Of a stretch of DNA of 64,000 nucleotides, positions 34,749-46,540 are shown in pieces. Position numbers and translations under genes: made by a program. The stretch covers positions 5,739,330-5,803,329 of the forward strand of contig VZQC01005070.1 of assembly GCA_009823505.1 (NCBI GenBank), in the 5' to 3' direction. The notes under the pieces are model-generated. The model searched no databases. It was not told the origin of the DNA and saw only the letters and a program-made list of their open reading frames with translations. The stretch's first letter is position 1. Each line of letters starts with the position of its first letter. The DNA is from Rhizomys pruinosus (lineage: Eukaryota > Chordata > Mammalia > Rodentia > Spalacidae).

Positions 34749-35995
34749 TTCATATACTTTTATTGAGTTTTTGTGTACTTCATACAGAACATTTAATGAT
34801 CTTGGTGCACCTACCCCTCATAAAACTTCATGTATTCTGTCAATTATGTCAAAGTGGATCAAATCAATTCAGTGTACCCAGTTGTCCCCCAGTGCAAGTT
34901 CATCCACTGGGGTCTAGTCAGCCTGACTAGAGTCACTCCCTTAAAGATCAGCTCTCCTTCACCCAGTAATAATCAGCTGCCAATAGTTCTTCAGCTAAGA
35001 CTGGCTCCTGCTGCCCATTTCTAAAGTTCTGTGCTGGGATTTGTCTGCTTGGGTTGCATGGATCTTGTGCATGCTCACCTCATTGCTGTAGGTTCATATG
35101 AGCAAGTTCTCCAGAGCCTGTAAGACACTTTCTATATGTTCATACATCTCCTCCCCTGGATCTTAAAATCTTTCTGCCCCTTTTTTGCAGTGGCCCCTGA
35201 GCCCTTACTTAGTGGGTGAAGTTTACACTCTGAAGACTCTTATTCTCTATGGCCATCTGTGTCCTTTTGTAATCATTGCCCTTTGTTGCCTGAGGGAGTT
35301 TCATTGGTGAGAGTTGAAAGATGCATTAGTCGTCTCTGTACCACTTGTTCCACTATGTTTCTTGAGCCTTGGGTGTAGAGGTTCCATTGAAGATTCATTA
35401 TGTAACTTAGGGTAGGGCATTTCACAGACACTTAAGCCCTGTGTGACCAGTTGTGGAATGCTGCAATAGCCTTTGTTGGTTGCAGAAGCAGCTTCTTGGA
35501 TGAGTGGTGAGTAGCATACTCCTGTAAATATGAGGATACATATTTAGCACATAGTAAGAAATTATATTTGTCTGGGAATATGACAGTCTTTGTTTTTTTC
35601 CAAGATCTATGACCTCTCCAGCCCTGTACATTTTGCTATGTTTATCATACCACACATGAGTTCCCTCCCACTGAGTAGATTTTAAGTCCAATTCTGTAGC
35701 TGTTGATTACCTCCAAGATAAAAGTGCCATTACTGCCACAATACAGTTTTCTGTTCCAGTCATTGTTGTGTTTCTTAGATCTTAAAGCTGCATTTGGACC
35801 ATTAACTAATGTTCTCCCTTACCAGGATGCACAGTTCTCCAAAACAATGAGACCTAGCCTTCGGGGAGGTTGCTTCCTGGTCAGTTCCAATTCCATTGAT
35901 CCATGCCCTGTGTTCAAAGTACTTCCTGTCTCCAGCATTAAGCTCTTACCTTCAAATTCTGGGAGGCAATCAAGGTTTAAAGCCAGTTCTTAAAT
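34749..35995 (-). mobile_element. Lx-like L1 3' UTR
   Basis: Antisense terminus (TTTTATTGAGTTTTTGTG, ACTTCATACAG), then AATAATCAGCTGCCAATAG, GCTCCTGCTGCCCATTTC, GATCTTGTGCATGCTCACC, TCTTTCTGCCCC, TCTATGACCTCTCC and TTCTGGGAGGCAATC, the Lx order. It is the uninterrupted counterpart of the 12.8-14.35 kb copy. ORF2 is not reached. Confidence 0.85.
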
Positions 35996-36460
35996 ACGAT
36001 TTCTTGCCAAGGTATATTATGCATGAAACTATAAACTATCCATTCCCATCTGATAAACCTGCTCATTAGCCAGACCAAGTTAACTACTGCACCCTCACTG
36101 CGCACCAAATTTATAAACACAATTGTAGATGAGTGATTATTTTAGGCAGTTTTTATTTAACTCACAAGTGGAAATATCAGAGTGTCATTAAATATTTCTA
36201 AGTTGGGTCAGCTCATAGCACGTTTACCAAGAGCCTCTGTTTTTAAATGTCCAATTCAGTGATACATAAAATAAACATAAACTTTAGCCCTCAGTATGCA
36301 CTCTTACTCCTTTAATTTTGTTCACTTCTATTCAGAATAAGGATGGTAATAAAATATTCTTGCTCTGTATATATACTATTGATTATGTGGAAGAAACCCT
36401 AAGAGCTAAAGAGCAAATGTAATAGAACATGTATTTTAAACACCTTTACTAAAAAAGAGC
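35996..36460. other. Single-copy DNA
   Basis: Nothing recognised. Confidence 0.5.
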
Positions 36461-36476
36461 CAGAATGCCCTTTCTT

Positions 36477-36632
36477 TTTTTGTCTTTTTGAGACAGGGTC
36501 TCCCTGTAACCCCAGCTGCCCAGCTGTCCTGGAACTCACTCTGTAGACCAGGCTGGCCTTGAACTCACAAAGATCCGCCTGCCTCTGCCTCCCAAGTGCT
36601 AGGATTAAAGGCGTGCACCACCACGCCCGGCT
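36477..36632 (-). mobile_element. B1 SINE with 9-bp internal duplication
   Basis: Antisense B1 with intact end GCACCACCACGCCCGG. A perfect 16-bp TSD CAGAATGCCCTTTCTT lies at 36461-36476 and 36633-36648. The CCCAGCTG segment is repeated at about 36510-36530. Confidence 0.95.
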
Positions 36633-36648
36633 CAGAATGCCCTTTCTT

Positions 36649-37592
36649 ATTAGTTCAGATTAAAACCTTATAAAATCTTATCAAAAGAGAAGAAAAAAAT
36701 CAATGGAGTATACTTCTAAAATTTTCATGTATAAATAATCACTGAAAAATTATTTTACAAAGAAAAAATTACCAAGATTGTGTCAAGCATAAGATGTACA
36801 CAGTGGTCGACAAGATTACAATACAAAATAAAATTGCCTAGTTTTCAGAAATCTTTAGTGAACAGCCCTGAATAAACACAAGTGTACCTTTAAACACAGA
36901 TTTTCTTAATGAAATTCATTTTGGGGAAAATGCTCTATAATAGGTGTTATTGAAAGGTCAACTGCATAAAGATGTAGTACTGGCTAAAATAAGAATGCCC
37001 TTGAGGAGTGCTGGAATACTCCATTAAAAAAAAGAAAAAAACACTATCCAGCATCTTTGGCAAGATGGTGTCATAAAAAGGAGATGAAACAAATTTTACA
37101 CTTAGAATGTGGTATGCGTAATACATTTAACACCTTGCTATGTGAAATTTTACTTGCAAAAGCAATTTATTTCAGTGAAGATACAACATACTTTTTCCTG
37201 TAATAGCTTGTCAAATAGCTGTAAAATTAGTCAATTAAATGTTGTTTAATGATAAAGAAAAAAAGGTGTGGGTGGTTCACCTGTCAGAAGCACAGAACTT
37301 GAGTATTGCTGGGAAAAGGGCAGAAAGAGGGGAAATAAAAATGGAGACAAGCAGGAAAGTTAAGAGACTGAAGACACAAAGAAACAGAGGTTTTTTTAGT
37401 GAGTACTGTGAGCTAAACTGCAGAAAGGAAGGGGTGACCTCCAGTCCAATTTCAAGGTTTCCGTGTGTGACAGTAAGTGAAGTTTCTAGAGCATAACTTT
37501 AAATATACTACGAAGCAATACTTGGAGAATTATGGAGGCAATGGAGCATATTAAAAAGCAAAGGATGGAATTATGATGGTTGAGATATATTT
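36649..37592. other. Single-copy DNA
   Basis: An 85-codon frame at 37239-37496 is Lys/Arg-rich without recognisable domains and is treated as chance. Confidence 0.5.
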
Positions 37593-37605
37593 GCCTTTTA
37601 TTCTT

Positions 37606-38569
37606 TTTTATTCTTTTTTTTATTCTTTTTTTTAATTTATTTTTATTGATGCTTTGTGTATTTCATACATCATTTTCCAATTCAGTTCAGGCATATATCC
37701 CCTTCCCTTCCCCCCCACCCCACCCCTACCCATCGCAGATAGTGCATTCTGCCGTAAGTTTTCTGCATCTTTCTCTGCTTTTTTGTTTTGTTTTGTTTTC
37801 ATTTTTTTTAACAATAGGTGATAATTTGTGAGTACAAGCATCCTTCATGTAAAACCAATTTGCAAGCAGTTGTGCCCAAACCCACACAGCTCATGGGTCC
37901 CACCATCCAGCAGGGGGGGCTTGTATGTTCAATCAAGTTGATCAAATGAGTGTCCAGTCTATATTGTTGTAGTTTCACCATTAACCCCAATCGAAGCCCT
38001 TACATTCTACCACGCCCCCTCTTCCGCAGATTGTTCCCTAGGCTTAGAAAAGGGGCACAGGTGGATGAGAAGCAAAACACTCTACTTTCTCTGGAGCTGA
38101 TGTCTTGGTCTCTAGTCAGTTCTGGCTGTTTTCTTTCATGGGCTGCCAGCTTGTCCAGGCTTAACCTTTCGATCCTACTAATGAAGCACATGCAATTAGA
38201 TATTTAGGTATTTAAACAGTATAATATATAGCCTTTCAATCCTACTAATGAAGCACACACAATTAGATGTATGGGTATTTAAACAGTACTAATTGTTATA
38301 GTAGGTTACTTTGGTATAGACACAGATGTTTGGATGGTATGTCAATTCATGATCTACATTTTCTTCTGTCAAGTATGGCAGGGTCTTTGTGTGGTTTATA
38401 ACATCTTCTAACCATTAGAGGACCTCATCTGCCTGGAAATACTATGCAGCAGTGGCAGCCATATGTCTGTATATCCCAAATCTAATTGGCTATTGGCTCT
38501 CTCCTTGGAGGAATAACCCACGGCTGATGTCACAAGCTTACATCCTCTAATGGTTAGGAGATGTTATAA
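37606..38569 (-). mobile_element. L1 3' UTR with 5' inversion, TSD intact
   Basis: 37606-38422 is antisense long-3'-UTR L1 (terminus TTTTTATTGATGC.. near 37637). 38423-38569 is the same element's more 5' sequence in sense orientation. About 25 bp around CTAACCATTAGAGGA is present in both arms as an inverted overlap. A perfect 13-bp TSD GCCTTTTATTCTT lies at 37593-37605 and 38570-38582. This is the twin-priming signature. Confidence 0.92.
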
Positions 38570-38710
38570 GCCTTTTATTCTTAATAGTATATTCGAAGAT
38601 CTGAGCTTTGACACAGAGTTGAACTGATTCCTCCATAACACCTAATAATACTTGTAAGAAAATTTTACATATCAGTGTAGACTAATAGAAGACTGAGGTC
38701 AGAAAGATAT

Positions 38711-39108
38711 TGTTCTAGTTTGTGTTCAGTTGCTGTGACAAAACACTATTGACCAAAACCAACTTGGGGAAGAAATGGATTATTCATCTTACAACTCCCA
38801 GGTCACAGTTCATCACTGAGGGAGCTCAAGGGAGGAACTCAGGGCAGGCAGGAACCTGGAGACAGGACCTGAAGCACAGGCAGAGGAGGAAAGCTGCTTA
38901 CTGGCTCGCTCCCCTGGCCCATTCTCAGCCTGACTTCTTATACAATACAGAACAACCGTCCAGGGGTGGTACCACCCATAGTGGGCTGGGCCCTCCTATA
39001 TCACTCAACAAACAGACATGGCCACAGGCCAGTCCACTAGAAGAAATTTCTCAGCTGAGGCTCTCTCAACCCAGGTGTGTTAGATTGACAATAAAGCTAT
39101 CCAGCACA
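38711..39108 (-). mobile_element. ORR1-type MaLR solo LTR
   Basis: Complete antisense LTR of 398 bp from TGTTCTAGTTTGTG to AGCTATCCAGCACA, with no internal region on either side. Flanking GATAT and GATTG are a poor TSD match, probably decayed. Confidence 0.9.
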
Positions 39109-39190
39109 GATTGTAGAACGGTGTTTTGAATAGTGCTAGGTTAGGAAATCAGGGACCTCTCCAATAAACAAACCTAAAGAAACAGGACCA

Positions 39191-39420
39191 GGGCTGGAGA
39201 GATGGCCTAGCAGTTAAGGGCGCCGACCGCTCTTGCAGAGGACCCTGGTTCGATCCCCAGCACCCACATGGTGGCTGAGAACCGTCTTTAACTTCAGTTC
39301 CAGGGGAATCCCAGATCCTCTTCTGACCTCCGAGGCATTGCACGACACGGGTGCACAAACCTACATGCAGACAGTACATTCATACACATAGAAAAATAAT
39401 AAAATAAAATAAATTTAAAA
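39191..39420 (+). mobile_element. B2 SINE, full length
   Basis: GGGCTGGAGAGATGGCCTAG head, B box GGTTCGATCCC, CpG-containing body. A perfect 15-bp TSD AAAGAAACAGGACCA lies at 39176-39190 and 39421-39435. Confidence 0.96.
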
Positions 39421-39435
39421 AAAGAAACAGGACCA

Positions 39436-39802
39436 AAGTTAGATTTCCTGGTGCAATTAATTACCTGAATATTTAATGACCTTCAGTAAATAATTTCTGA
39501 TTTATAATATAATATTTTTGTCTCTGGAACTGTTGGTACAGTAGAAGCATTATCTATCAGATAGTGCTGCAGAATCTGAGCAGCACTATGTCAGCCACTG
39601 TCATCTGGATGCATGGAGACTCTGACTCCATTTGGTAGGCCCCTATGCTATTAAGTTTGAGGCCTGTGACTAATGGAATCTTCACTAATGGAATGAGAGC
39701 AGAAGTTGTATTTGCCCTATCCAGGCCAATATTAATAGGAGAAAAGAAAAAGCATTGATTGGACAACAAAAATATCATTGATGTAGCTTTTTAAAAATGT
39801 TT
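39436..39802. other. Single-copy DNA
   Basis: Nothing recognised. Confidence 0.5.
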
Positions 39803-39818
39803 TGTTTTATTTTATCTT

Positions 39819-40428
39819 TTTTTCTATTACTTCTTTATTTTTTTCCATTTTTTTACAATAAGTAATAATTTATGAGTACAAGCATCATTCATTGCAAGCA
39901 GTTGTGCCCAAACCCACACAGCCCAAGGGCCCCACCATCCAGCTGGAGGGCTTGTATGTTCAATCAAGTTGATCAAATAAGTGTCCAGTCTATATTGCTG
40001 TAGTTTCGCCATTCACCCCAATCGCAGCCTTTACATTCTACCATGCCCCATCCTCCACAGATTGTTCCCTAGGCTTAGAAAAGGGGCACAGGTGGACAAG
40101 AAGCAACCCACGGCTGATGCTACAAGCTTACATCCTCTAGCAGTTAGGAGATGTTATAAGCCACAGTAAGACCCTGTCATATTTTACAGAAAAAAATGTA
40201 ATTCATGAATTAACATACCATCCAAACATCTGTGTCTATACCAAAGTAACCTACCATAACAATTAGTACTGTTTAAATACTTACATATCTAATTGTTTGT
40301 GCTTCATTAGTAGGATTGAAAGGTTATTCCTGGACAAACTGTCAGCCCATGAAAGGAAACAGCCAGAATTGACCAGAGTTCAAAACGACAGCTCCAGAGA
40401 AAGTAGACTGTTTTGCTTCTTATCCACC
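39819..40428 (-). mobile_element. Second L1 with 5' inversion, TSD intact
   Basis: 39819-40106 is antisense 3' UTR of the long-3'-UTR group. 40107-40428 is upstream 3' UTR in sense orientation, joined after AAGCAA. About 15-17 bp (GTGGAYAAGAAGC region) is shared by both arms. A perfect 16-bp TSD TGTTTTATTTTATCTT lies at 39803-39818 and 40429-40444. The normal terminus is shortened: the polypyrimidine tract is missing. Confidence 0.92.
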
Positions 40429-40487
40429 TGTTTTATTTTATCTTGAAGAAATTTTCTGTTTCGTTTGTTTGTTGGTTGGTTGGGGGT

Positions 40488-40698
40488 TTTATGTTGTTGT
40501 TGTATTGTTTTGTTTTGTTTTGAGACAGGATCTCCCTGTAGCCCCAGCTGTCCTGCAACTAAATATGTAGACCAGGCTGGCCTTGAACTCACAGAGATCT
40601 CCCTGCCTCTGCCTCTGCCACTGCCTCTGCCTCTGCCCCTGCCTCTGCCTCTGCCTCCAGAGTGCTGAGATTAAAGATGTGTGCCTCTATGCCTGATA
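40488..40698 (-). mobile_element. B1 SINE with expanded hexamer
   Basis: Antisense B1 whose CTGCCT motif, normally about two units, is expanded to nine units at 40603-40656. Tail is (GTTTT)n. Confidence 0.93.
40603..40656. repeat. (CTGCCT)n minisatellite inside B1
   Basis: Nine hexamers arranged as three 18-bp units, the third hexamer ending A, C and T in turn. Confidence 0.95.
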
Positions 40699-40826
40699 AA
40701 CCCATTGACTAAAAAGATGAAGAGTGGGTTGAAAACTGCTGTTCAAATGTCCCACTTTATCATTAATAACTACAGTATCTCTTTGTAAAAATTAAGCTTA
40801 AAGAATTTTTCTGTAAGTGAAGTTAT

Positions 40827-40985
40827 TTATTTATTTATTTTTAGTCTTTTTGAGACAGGGTTTCCCTGTATCCCCAGCTTGCCTGGAACTCACTATGTAG
40901 ACCAGGCTGGCCTGGAACTCACAGAGATCCACTTGCCTCTGTCTCCCAAGTGCTGGAATTATAGGCGTGGGTCACCACACCCTAC
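40827..40985 (-). mobile_element. B1 SINE
   Basis: (TTTA)n tail then antisense B1 ending GGGTCACCACACCCTACA. Flanking GAAGTTATTT repeats at about 40818 and 40991 fit a TSD. Confidence 0.92.
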
Positions 40986-41305
40986 AATTTGAAGTTATTT
41001 TTAGACTGCATTGAACCAAGCAATGTAGGCTGTTCTGAGAAGGTGACTTGATATTGGCCTAGTCATCAGAATTTTTGAAGCAATAGAGAGAACTCATGAG
41101 ATAGTAATACAGTATCCTCTTCTTTACCTTGAGGACTCTCTAGTTCCCATTACACAGATTTGTAATTTTCTAGCCTCTTTCTGGTGTTTCTTTAACTCTG
41201 AAAGATGAGCGATGCCTATGAGCGTCTAGCCAGGGAGACTAATTGGGCTGTAACCCAATTTGTAACCAGCATATTTGTAGGATTCTGTAACCTTGTACAC
41301 TTTTC

Positions 41306-41443
41306 TTTTTTTTTTTTTTTTATTAATTTTATTTAGTTCTGTATGTGTGTGAATGTACTGCCTGCATGCAAGTCTGTGCACCCGTGTCGGTCCTCTGTAA
41401 GAGCAGTCGGCGCTCCCAACCACTAGGCCATCTCTCCAGCCCC
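41306..41443 (-). mobile_element. B2 SINE with internal deletion
   Basis: Antisense B2 lacking about 100 bp of the body: GCACCCGTGTC is joined directly to GGTCCTCTGTAAGAGC. Both ends are intact and a perfect 17-bp TSD AACCTTGTACACTTTTC flanks it (41289-41305 and 41444-41460). Confidence 0.95.
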
Positions 41444-41460
41444 AACCTTGTACACTTTTC

Positions 41461-44001
41461 ACAGCTCCAACTACTAACCATGGAAAACACATTATAACTC
41501 TATTTTATCAAAGACATAATTTGACCACTCCTTGAGCATCCTTCTTCCACACTGTGCTTAACTTTATGGCAATTCTGAATTATCTTTGCCTCACAGTCTG
41601 TAATATCGAGTGTTGCCTGTGGATAAGAAGCTGGCCCAAAATGAATTAACCTTCAAAATATGGAAAGACACTTAACTTGGCATTTAAATTCTTTATTCTG
41701 AAAGAAATCAGTTTAAAGTACTCCAATAGTATTAGACAAAAATTAAAATTCATAACACATATTAAAATACTCAAGATTTTTATATCCCTGGTGACTTAGG
41801 TTGTTAGATGTGCCAAGAGAATTTTTCTACTTTTTTTTCATCTGTCATTAATTGGGGCTGTTTTTACACAGGACCATCTTCCTCTGGAGTTACCACCTGC
41901 AGCATCTTATTATAGATTCTTCAGTTCCGTTATTCATATTTGTGCTCCTCCAACCAGACACCACCCTCCTGTCATCTACTTCATGTGATCCATGGTGCTT
42001 AGAACTTGCAGCCATCAACTGTTGCAAAATAAAATAGGGACCCAATTCATCTAGCATTAATTTGGCAAAGGCCCACCATGGGCTAGCCGATTATAACTTC
42101 TAAACTACCATATGTTGACTGTTTAGCAACTCAATAGTTAATAAAATATGGAAATAGTAAAAATACCTTGAGGATGTGCTGTAAAATTATAAAATTAATA
42201 ACAGCAATGTCTGCGTTCTTAGTGTGCCTTATGAGAACAATCCTATTCTAAAGGTACAGAGGCAGTATAGCAGCCTACTGAGTAGTACTGCAAACCACAG
42301 CCGTCTGGCACCCTTTGGGAGATTCATCAAGCATATACATTTAAGAAATCTCCAATCTTTCCTTCATTTTTGAAAGGCTCGGTTATTTTCAGAATCATTC
42401 TATACTTGATAAACAGGTTAAATCCAACAAATCCTTTAAAACAGTTCCACTTTCCTCTCTTACACAATCAATTCTAAACCATGCATTGGAACCTTAAGTA
42501 AAGCAACCCTGGCACTTGAAAACGAAGTTCCCTGTACGATTTTTTTTTTCCTTTGAGTTCTCATACAAAGAGGTCTAATCAGAAAGACATTGTTGTAGAA
42601 CAGTGTCATACACTTAAGTACCCAAGTATAAGCCTTCAAGAAAGTGGTTACAGAGATGAACCACAGATCCACATGCTAAAGAATTCGTAAAAGCTGTTTC
42701 TCCTTTTAGGTGGAGCTAGGGGAGCTCCCCTCCCCCCACTGTCACTTAAAATCGTGTTTTGTATATTCTCTCATAGTTCATAACACACACTAGCTAAAGT
42801 AATACCAATTGTAATGTTTCCCTGACACACATTCTCAAAGTTATAAAACCTTGAGAAATTCCCATTCGAGTTCCTATTATATGCTTCAAAGCACTTCTTG
42901 ATGGGAAGAAGAAAGTAGTTGAACTAGAAAGAGACATGGAGCTTGGGAAAAGATCAGCATTCTCTTTGTAATAAAATTCAACATTAGGAGTCCAGTTAGA
43001 GTCAAAACTACCCTAAATGACTGGTACGTCACTGCTAGAATATTCTACCTTGTAAGGTGTTAAGACTTTAAATGTGCTATCTCCTCATATCACACAATTT
43101 AAGTAAATCTCAAATTTTTCTGAAGATATGATTATTTTAGACATATTTTTTAAAAAAGTAAATATGATACCTTTTGGTAAAGAACTCTATGTAACACACA
43201 GTTCAATATAACATGCACAGCTGAACACCAACACACCATCTTTTTTTCCCCTGCTAGTTGATAGTTAATGTGAAGGCTGATATCTAAGCTGTTAGTTTAG
43301 GGCTCAACTACACATAACAAAACATGCTTGCATTCTACAGGGAAGTACTTAGAGATCCAAGAATTTTCAGGAGACTTAAGCTATAAAATAGGAATCATTG
43401 TGTTAAGGTTAGTCTTCCCAGGGACTTTTCCAGAACTCCTATTTTCCCAACTCACTTTATAAACAAGAAATGTGCCCAGAAAACTTAATTCCTATAAAGC
43501 AGGAACAAAACAAAGCCAGTCTGTATATCATTACTGAATAAGGACAAGATTAGGGCATCTAAATTATTCCCAATTCTCATAACTTGTCCCATAATTTTAT
43601 TAACATTTTTGGAAATATTGCACCAGATATCTTAAGGTATGGCCTAAACGATTCAGGAAAACCTATGATTCAAGGAATATGCATGTGCAAATATGTCTAC
43701 ATATGTGATTTTTACACAACTACATATATGTTTATGCACATATGCAGAAGTGTTCAGATGGTCATAATGTACCGTGGTTCTACTTTCCAGGGTTGCAAAA
43801 GCAAAACCCAGTCAGTAAAAACCATTTTCAACTGTAGTGGTTGATGTTCTCCCCAACAAGAAGCATGCTGGTGTGATGTTCTCTTGTTCTTCTGAATACC
43901 AGACATGAGACAGCTACTTGGTATTTTTCACACAGACCCAACATAACTACAGGGAACTACACTAAAGTAGTATTCCTCTCTCTGTTATTAAGAAATTCAT
44001 T
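41461..44001. other. Long single-copy stretch
   Basis: 2.5 kb with no repeat recognised, and only a short C-run near 42728. The 86-codon frame at 43584-43844 is not recognisable. Confidence 0.5.
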
Positions 44002-44148
44002 GTTGGATGGGCACACCTTTAATGCCAGCAGTTGGAAGGCAAAGGCAGGTGGATCTCTGTGAGTTCAAGGCCAGCCTGGTCTACAAAGTGAGTTAAGGCC
44101 AGATGGGGTTGCAGGGAGACCCTGTCTCAAAAAGACTAAAAAAATTGT
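44002..44148 (+). mobile_element. B1 SINE, diverged
   Basis: GGGCACACCTTTAATGCCAG, GAGTTCAAGGCCAGCCTGG, GGGAGACCCTGTCTCAAAAA. Confidence 0.92.
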
Positions 44149-44151
44149 CAG

Positions 44152-44333
44152 GGGCCGGAAAGATAGGTCAGTGGTTAAGTGCACAGACTGCTGTGTAGCA
44201 GCTGGTAAGTAGACAGTTACCAGTACCAGGGGATCTAATCCCTTTTCCTGACCTCCACAGGTATGACACAGGTGCATTTATACACATGTAAGTAATACAC
44301 TCATACACACAAAATAAACATAATAAATAAAAA
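44152..44333 (+). mobile_element. B2/B3-type SINE, diverged
   Basis: GGGGCCGGAAAGATAGGTCAG head, CTGACCTCCACAGG, then the tail AATACACTCATACACAC with A-rich end. Confidence 0.82.
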
Positions 44334-44456
44334 GAAGTTTATTGTAATTTTTGAAGTGTTAAATATTTCATTCAGAGAATATCCCACAAATCATGTTTTT
44401 ATTTAAAGTTGTTCTTTAGACAGATAAATCCTCTTTATCCATATAACAGGTATCCT

Positions 44457-44675
44457 GGGGTTAGAGAGATGGCTCAGTGGTTAAGGGCACTGGCTGCACT
44501 TACGGAGGGCCCATATTTGATTCCCAACACCAACATGGCCGGCTAACAACTGTCTGTAACTCCAGTTCCAGGGGATCCCATGCCTTCTGACCTCCGTGGG
44601 TATTGAATGACTTGGGTACATACTTGGGTACTTATATACATGCAGGGAATACATGTAAAATAAAAATAAATAAAA
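44457..44675 (+). mobile_element. B2 SINE
   Basis: GGGGTTAGAGAGATGGCTCAG head, AACTCCAGTTCCAGGGGATC body, tail AATACATGTAAAATAAAAAT. Confidence 0.92.
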
Positions 44676-44726
44676 CACAGGTATACTGTTTTTGTTGTGC
44701 TAACAATATCATTGTCTCTATTTGCT

Positions 44727-44885
44727 TTTTTTTTTTTTTTTGGTCTTTTTCAAGACAGAGTCTCCCTGTAGCCCCAGATGTCCTGGAACTCACTCTGTAG
44801 ACCAGGCTGGCTTTGAATTGACAAAGATCCACCTGTCTCTGCCTCCCAAGTGCTAGGATTAAAGGTGTGCACCACCATGCCCAGT
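44727..44885 (-). mobile_element. B1 SINE
   Basis: Poly-T, then antisense B1 to GTGTGCACCACCATGCCCAG. Confidence 0.95.
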
Positions 44886-44992
44886 GGCTTCTATTTGCTT
44901 TTATACACATGAATTGACTTGGGCTTTGCCACAGTCCTAAGGAGACCATTTTTATTTTATAGATGCGGCTACTAAGAGACACAAATTCTGTC

Positions 44993-45125
44993 AAGCATGG
45001 TGACACACACCTTTAATCCCAACACTGGGGAGGCTGAGCAGGTGGACCTCTGTAAGATTAAGACCAGCCTGGTCTACATAACAAGTTGTAGGGCATCTAG
45101 GCTACAGGAAAACCTTGTCTCAAAG
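44993..45125 (+). mobile_element. B1 SINE, diverged
   Basis: CAAGCATGGTGACACACACC, AAGACCAGCCTGGTCTACAT, AACCTTGTCTCAAAG. Confidence 0.9.
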
Positions 45126-45680
45126 CAAGGAAGCTAACAAACAAACAGCTTCACATATTCAATAAACTCATAGCAAGAAGACTATGCTTGTTGTAAATAT
45201 AGGGCTCTGATTACAGTATCGCCATAATGGTTCCTTGACAATACTTCGCAGAATTAGAAACTCACCATTTACTATGCTGGTGCCTTGTCCAATAATCAAG
45301 AGCAGTCTCCTGTTCCCACTGCGATTGGTCTGCCACTTTTCCCCGTTCTTCCCTAGTCTTCTCCCATATTCCAAGAAAAGCTTTTACTGATTCCCTGCCT
45401 CTGTTTGATGACAATTTTTCTCCCTTTCTCCCCAAAGTAATGCTGATGTACTTTAAAAGGTCATGGGGGTGGTTCATATGAGGGAGATAAAATGCAGCTG
45501 ATATAAATGAGAAAGAAGCATAATGGACAGGATGGGTTTAATGGTGAAGGAATAGGAGGAGATGCCAGGCAGAAGAGTCAGAGAAAGGATAATTAACACT
45601 AAAGGCCTTTTGAAAGAGTCAGAGAGAAACCTAGTAGAGAAGAATCTTTCAGTGTATTCATATATAATATCGAGAGTTTA
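45126..45680. other. Single-copy DNA
   Basis: Nothing recognised. Confidence 0.5.
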
Positions 45681-45842
45681 AAGCTGGGTGTGGTGGTGCA
45701 CGCCTTTAATCCTAGCACTCAGGAGGCAGAGGCAGATGGATCTTTGTGAGTTCAAGGCCAGCCTGGTCTACAGAGTGAGTTCCAGCACAGCTGGGGCTAC
45801 AGGGAGACCCTGTCTTGAAAAGACCAAAAAAAAAAAAAAAAA
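45681..45842 (+). mobile_element. B1 SINE, full length
   Basis: GCTGGGTGTGGTGGTGCACG to GAAAAGACC plus poly(A). Flanking AGAGTTTAAA repeats fit a short TSD. Confidence 0.95.
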
Positions 45843-45859
45843 AGAGTTTAAATATATCT

Positions 45860-46540
45860 ACCCTATAACAGGGGTTCAATAGCCCTAACAGGCACTCCAG
45901 TCTAGCAAATGAAAATCCTAATGCTAGGAATGGACTCCCTCTTTTAGACTTGTGGACCAGAGAGATCCCATAGATCTTCAAAGAATACTGGCTCTTTCTT
46001 TGCACTTGGTTACCCACCCACCAGAACTTGATGGTAAGATCCTATTGCTGAAGATACTATATACTGTATTTGTCACAAAACAAATAAAGAGGAATCAAGC
46101 TGGTACTGACCTTGAACTGCATATCTGCTGACTAGCTTTCATAGTAGGTGATGAATGAATGCCAGGAAACTGTGTTGTCTAGAAACCACAGAACTTGTGA
46201 CAGCTTTCATAAGACCTGTGAAAACCCAAGCCAGAGGGGCCCAGCATGAAGAGGGGAGGTTAGCAGAAAGCCCGCAACCATTGTTGGTGAACTGTTGGCA
46301 TTCGAAGGCTGGGGAGAGTCAGTTGGCTTTACTGGTGTGATGCCACACGTATTGAGTAGACTCTAACCCAAGAGCATTGAGAAAACACAGTTTAGACTTA
46401 ATAGGCCAAATTGTAATACAATAAAAACAGCCAAATAATAATAGAGGACATGAAGTTCAGGAGTTAGAGTGGAGGGTGTCTGAATATGATCAAAAGACAT
46501 TGTATGAAATTCTCAGATAATAGAAAAAAATAAATAAGTA
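45860..46540 (+). mobile_element. Lx-like L1 3' UTR
   Basis: Sense copy with GGTAAGATCCTATTGCTGAAG, CTGGTACTGACCTTGAACTG, then the terminus TGTATGAAATTCTCAGATAA and an A-rich end. Parallel to 25.48-26.37 kb. ORF2 absent. Confidence 0.75.

Noticed and set aside
37239..37496. 85-codon basic frame as a small protein
   Set aside because: No domain, start context or neighbouring gene; expected by chance in 64 kb.
38711..39108. LTR pair with 50.8-kb element as one large provirus
   Set aside because: The 38.7-kb LTR is complete, and the DNA between holds unrelated insertions and single-copy sequence.
39191..39265. tRNA-like head of B2 as a tRNA gene
   Set aside because: A and B box-like sequences are present, but the body is B2 with an A tail and TSD. 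The same applies to the other B2 heads and the ID element at 25155.
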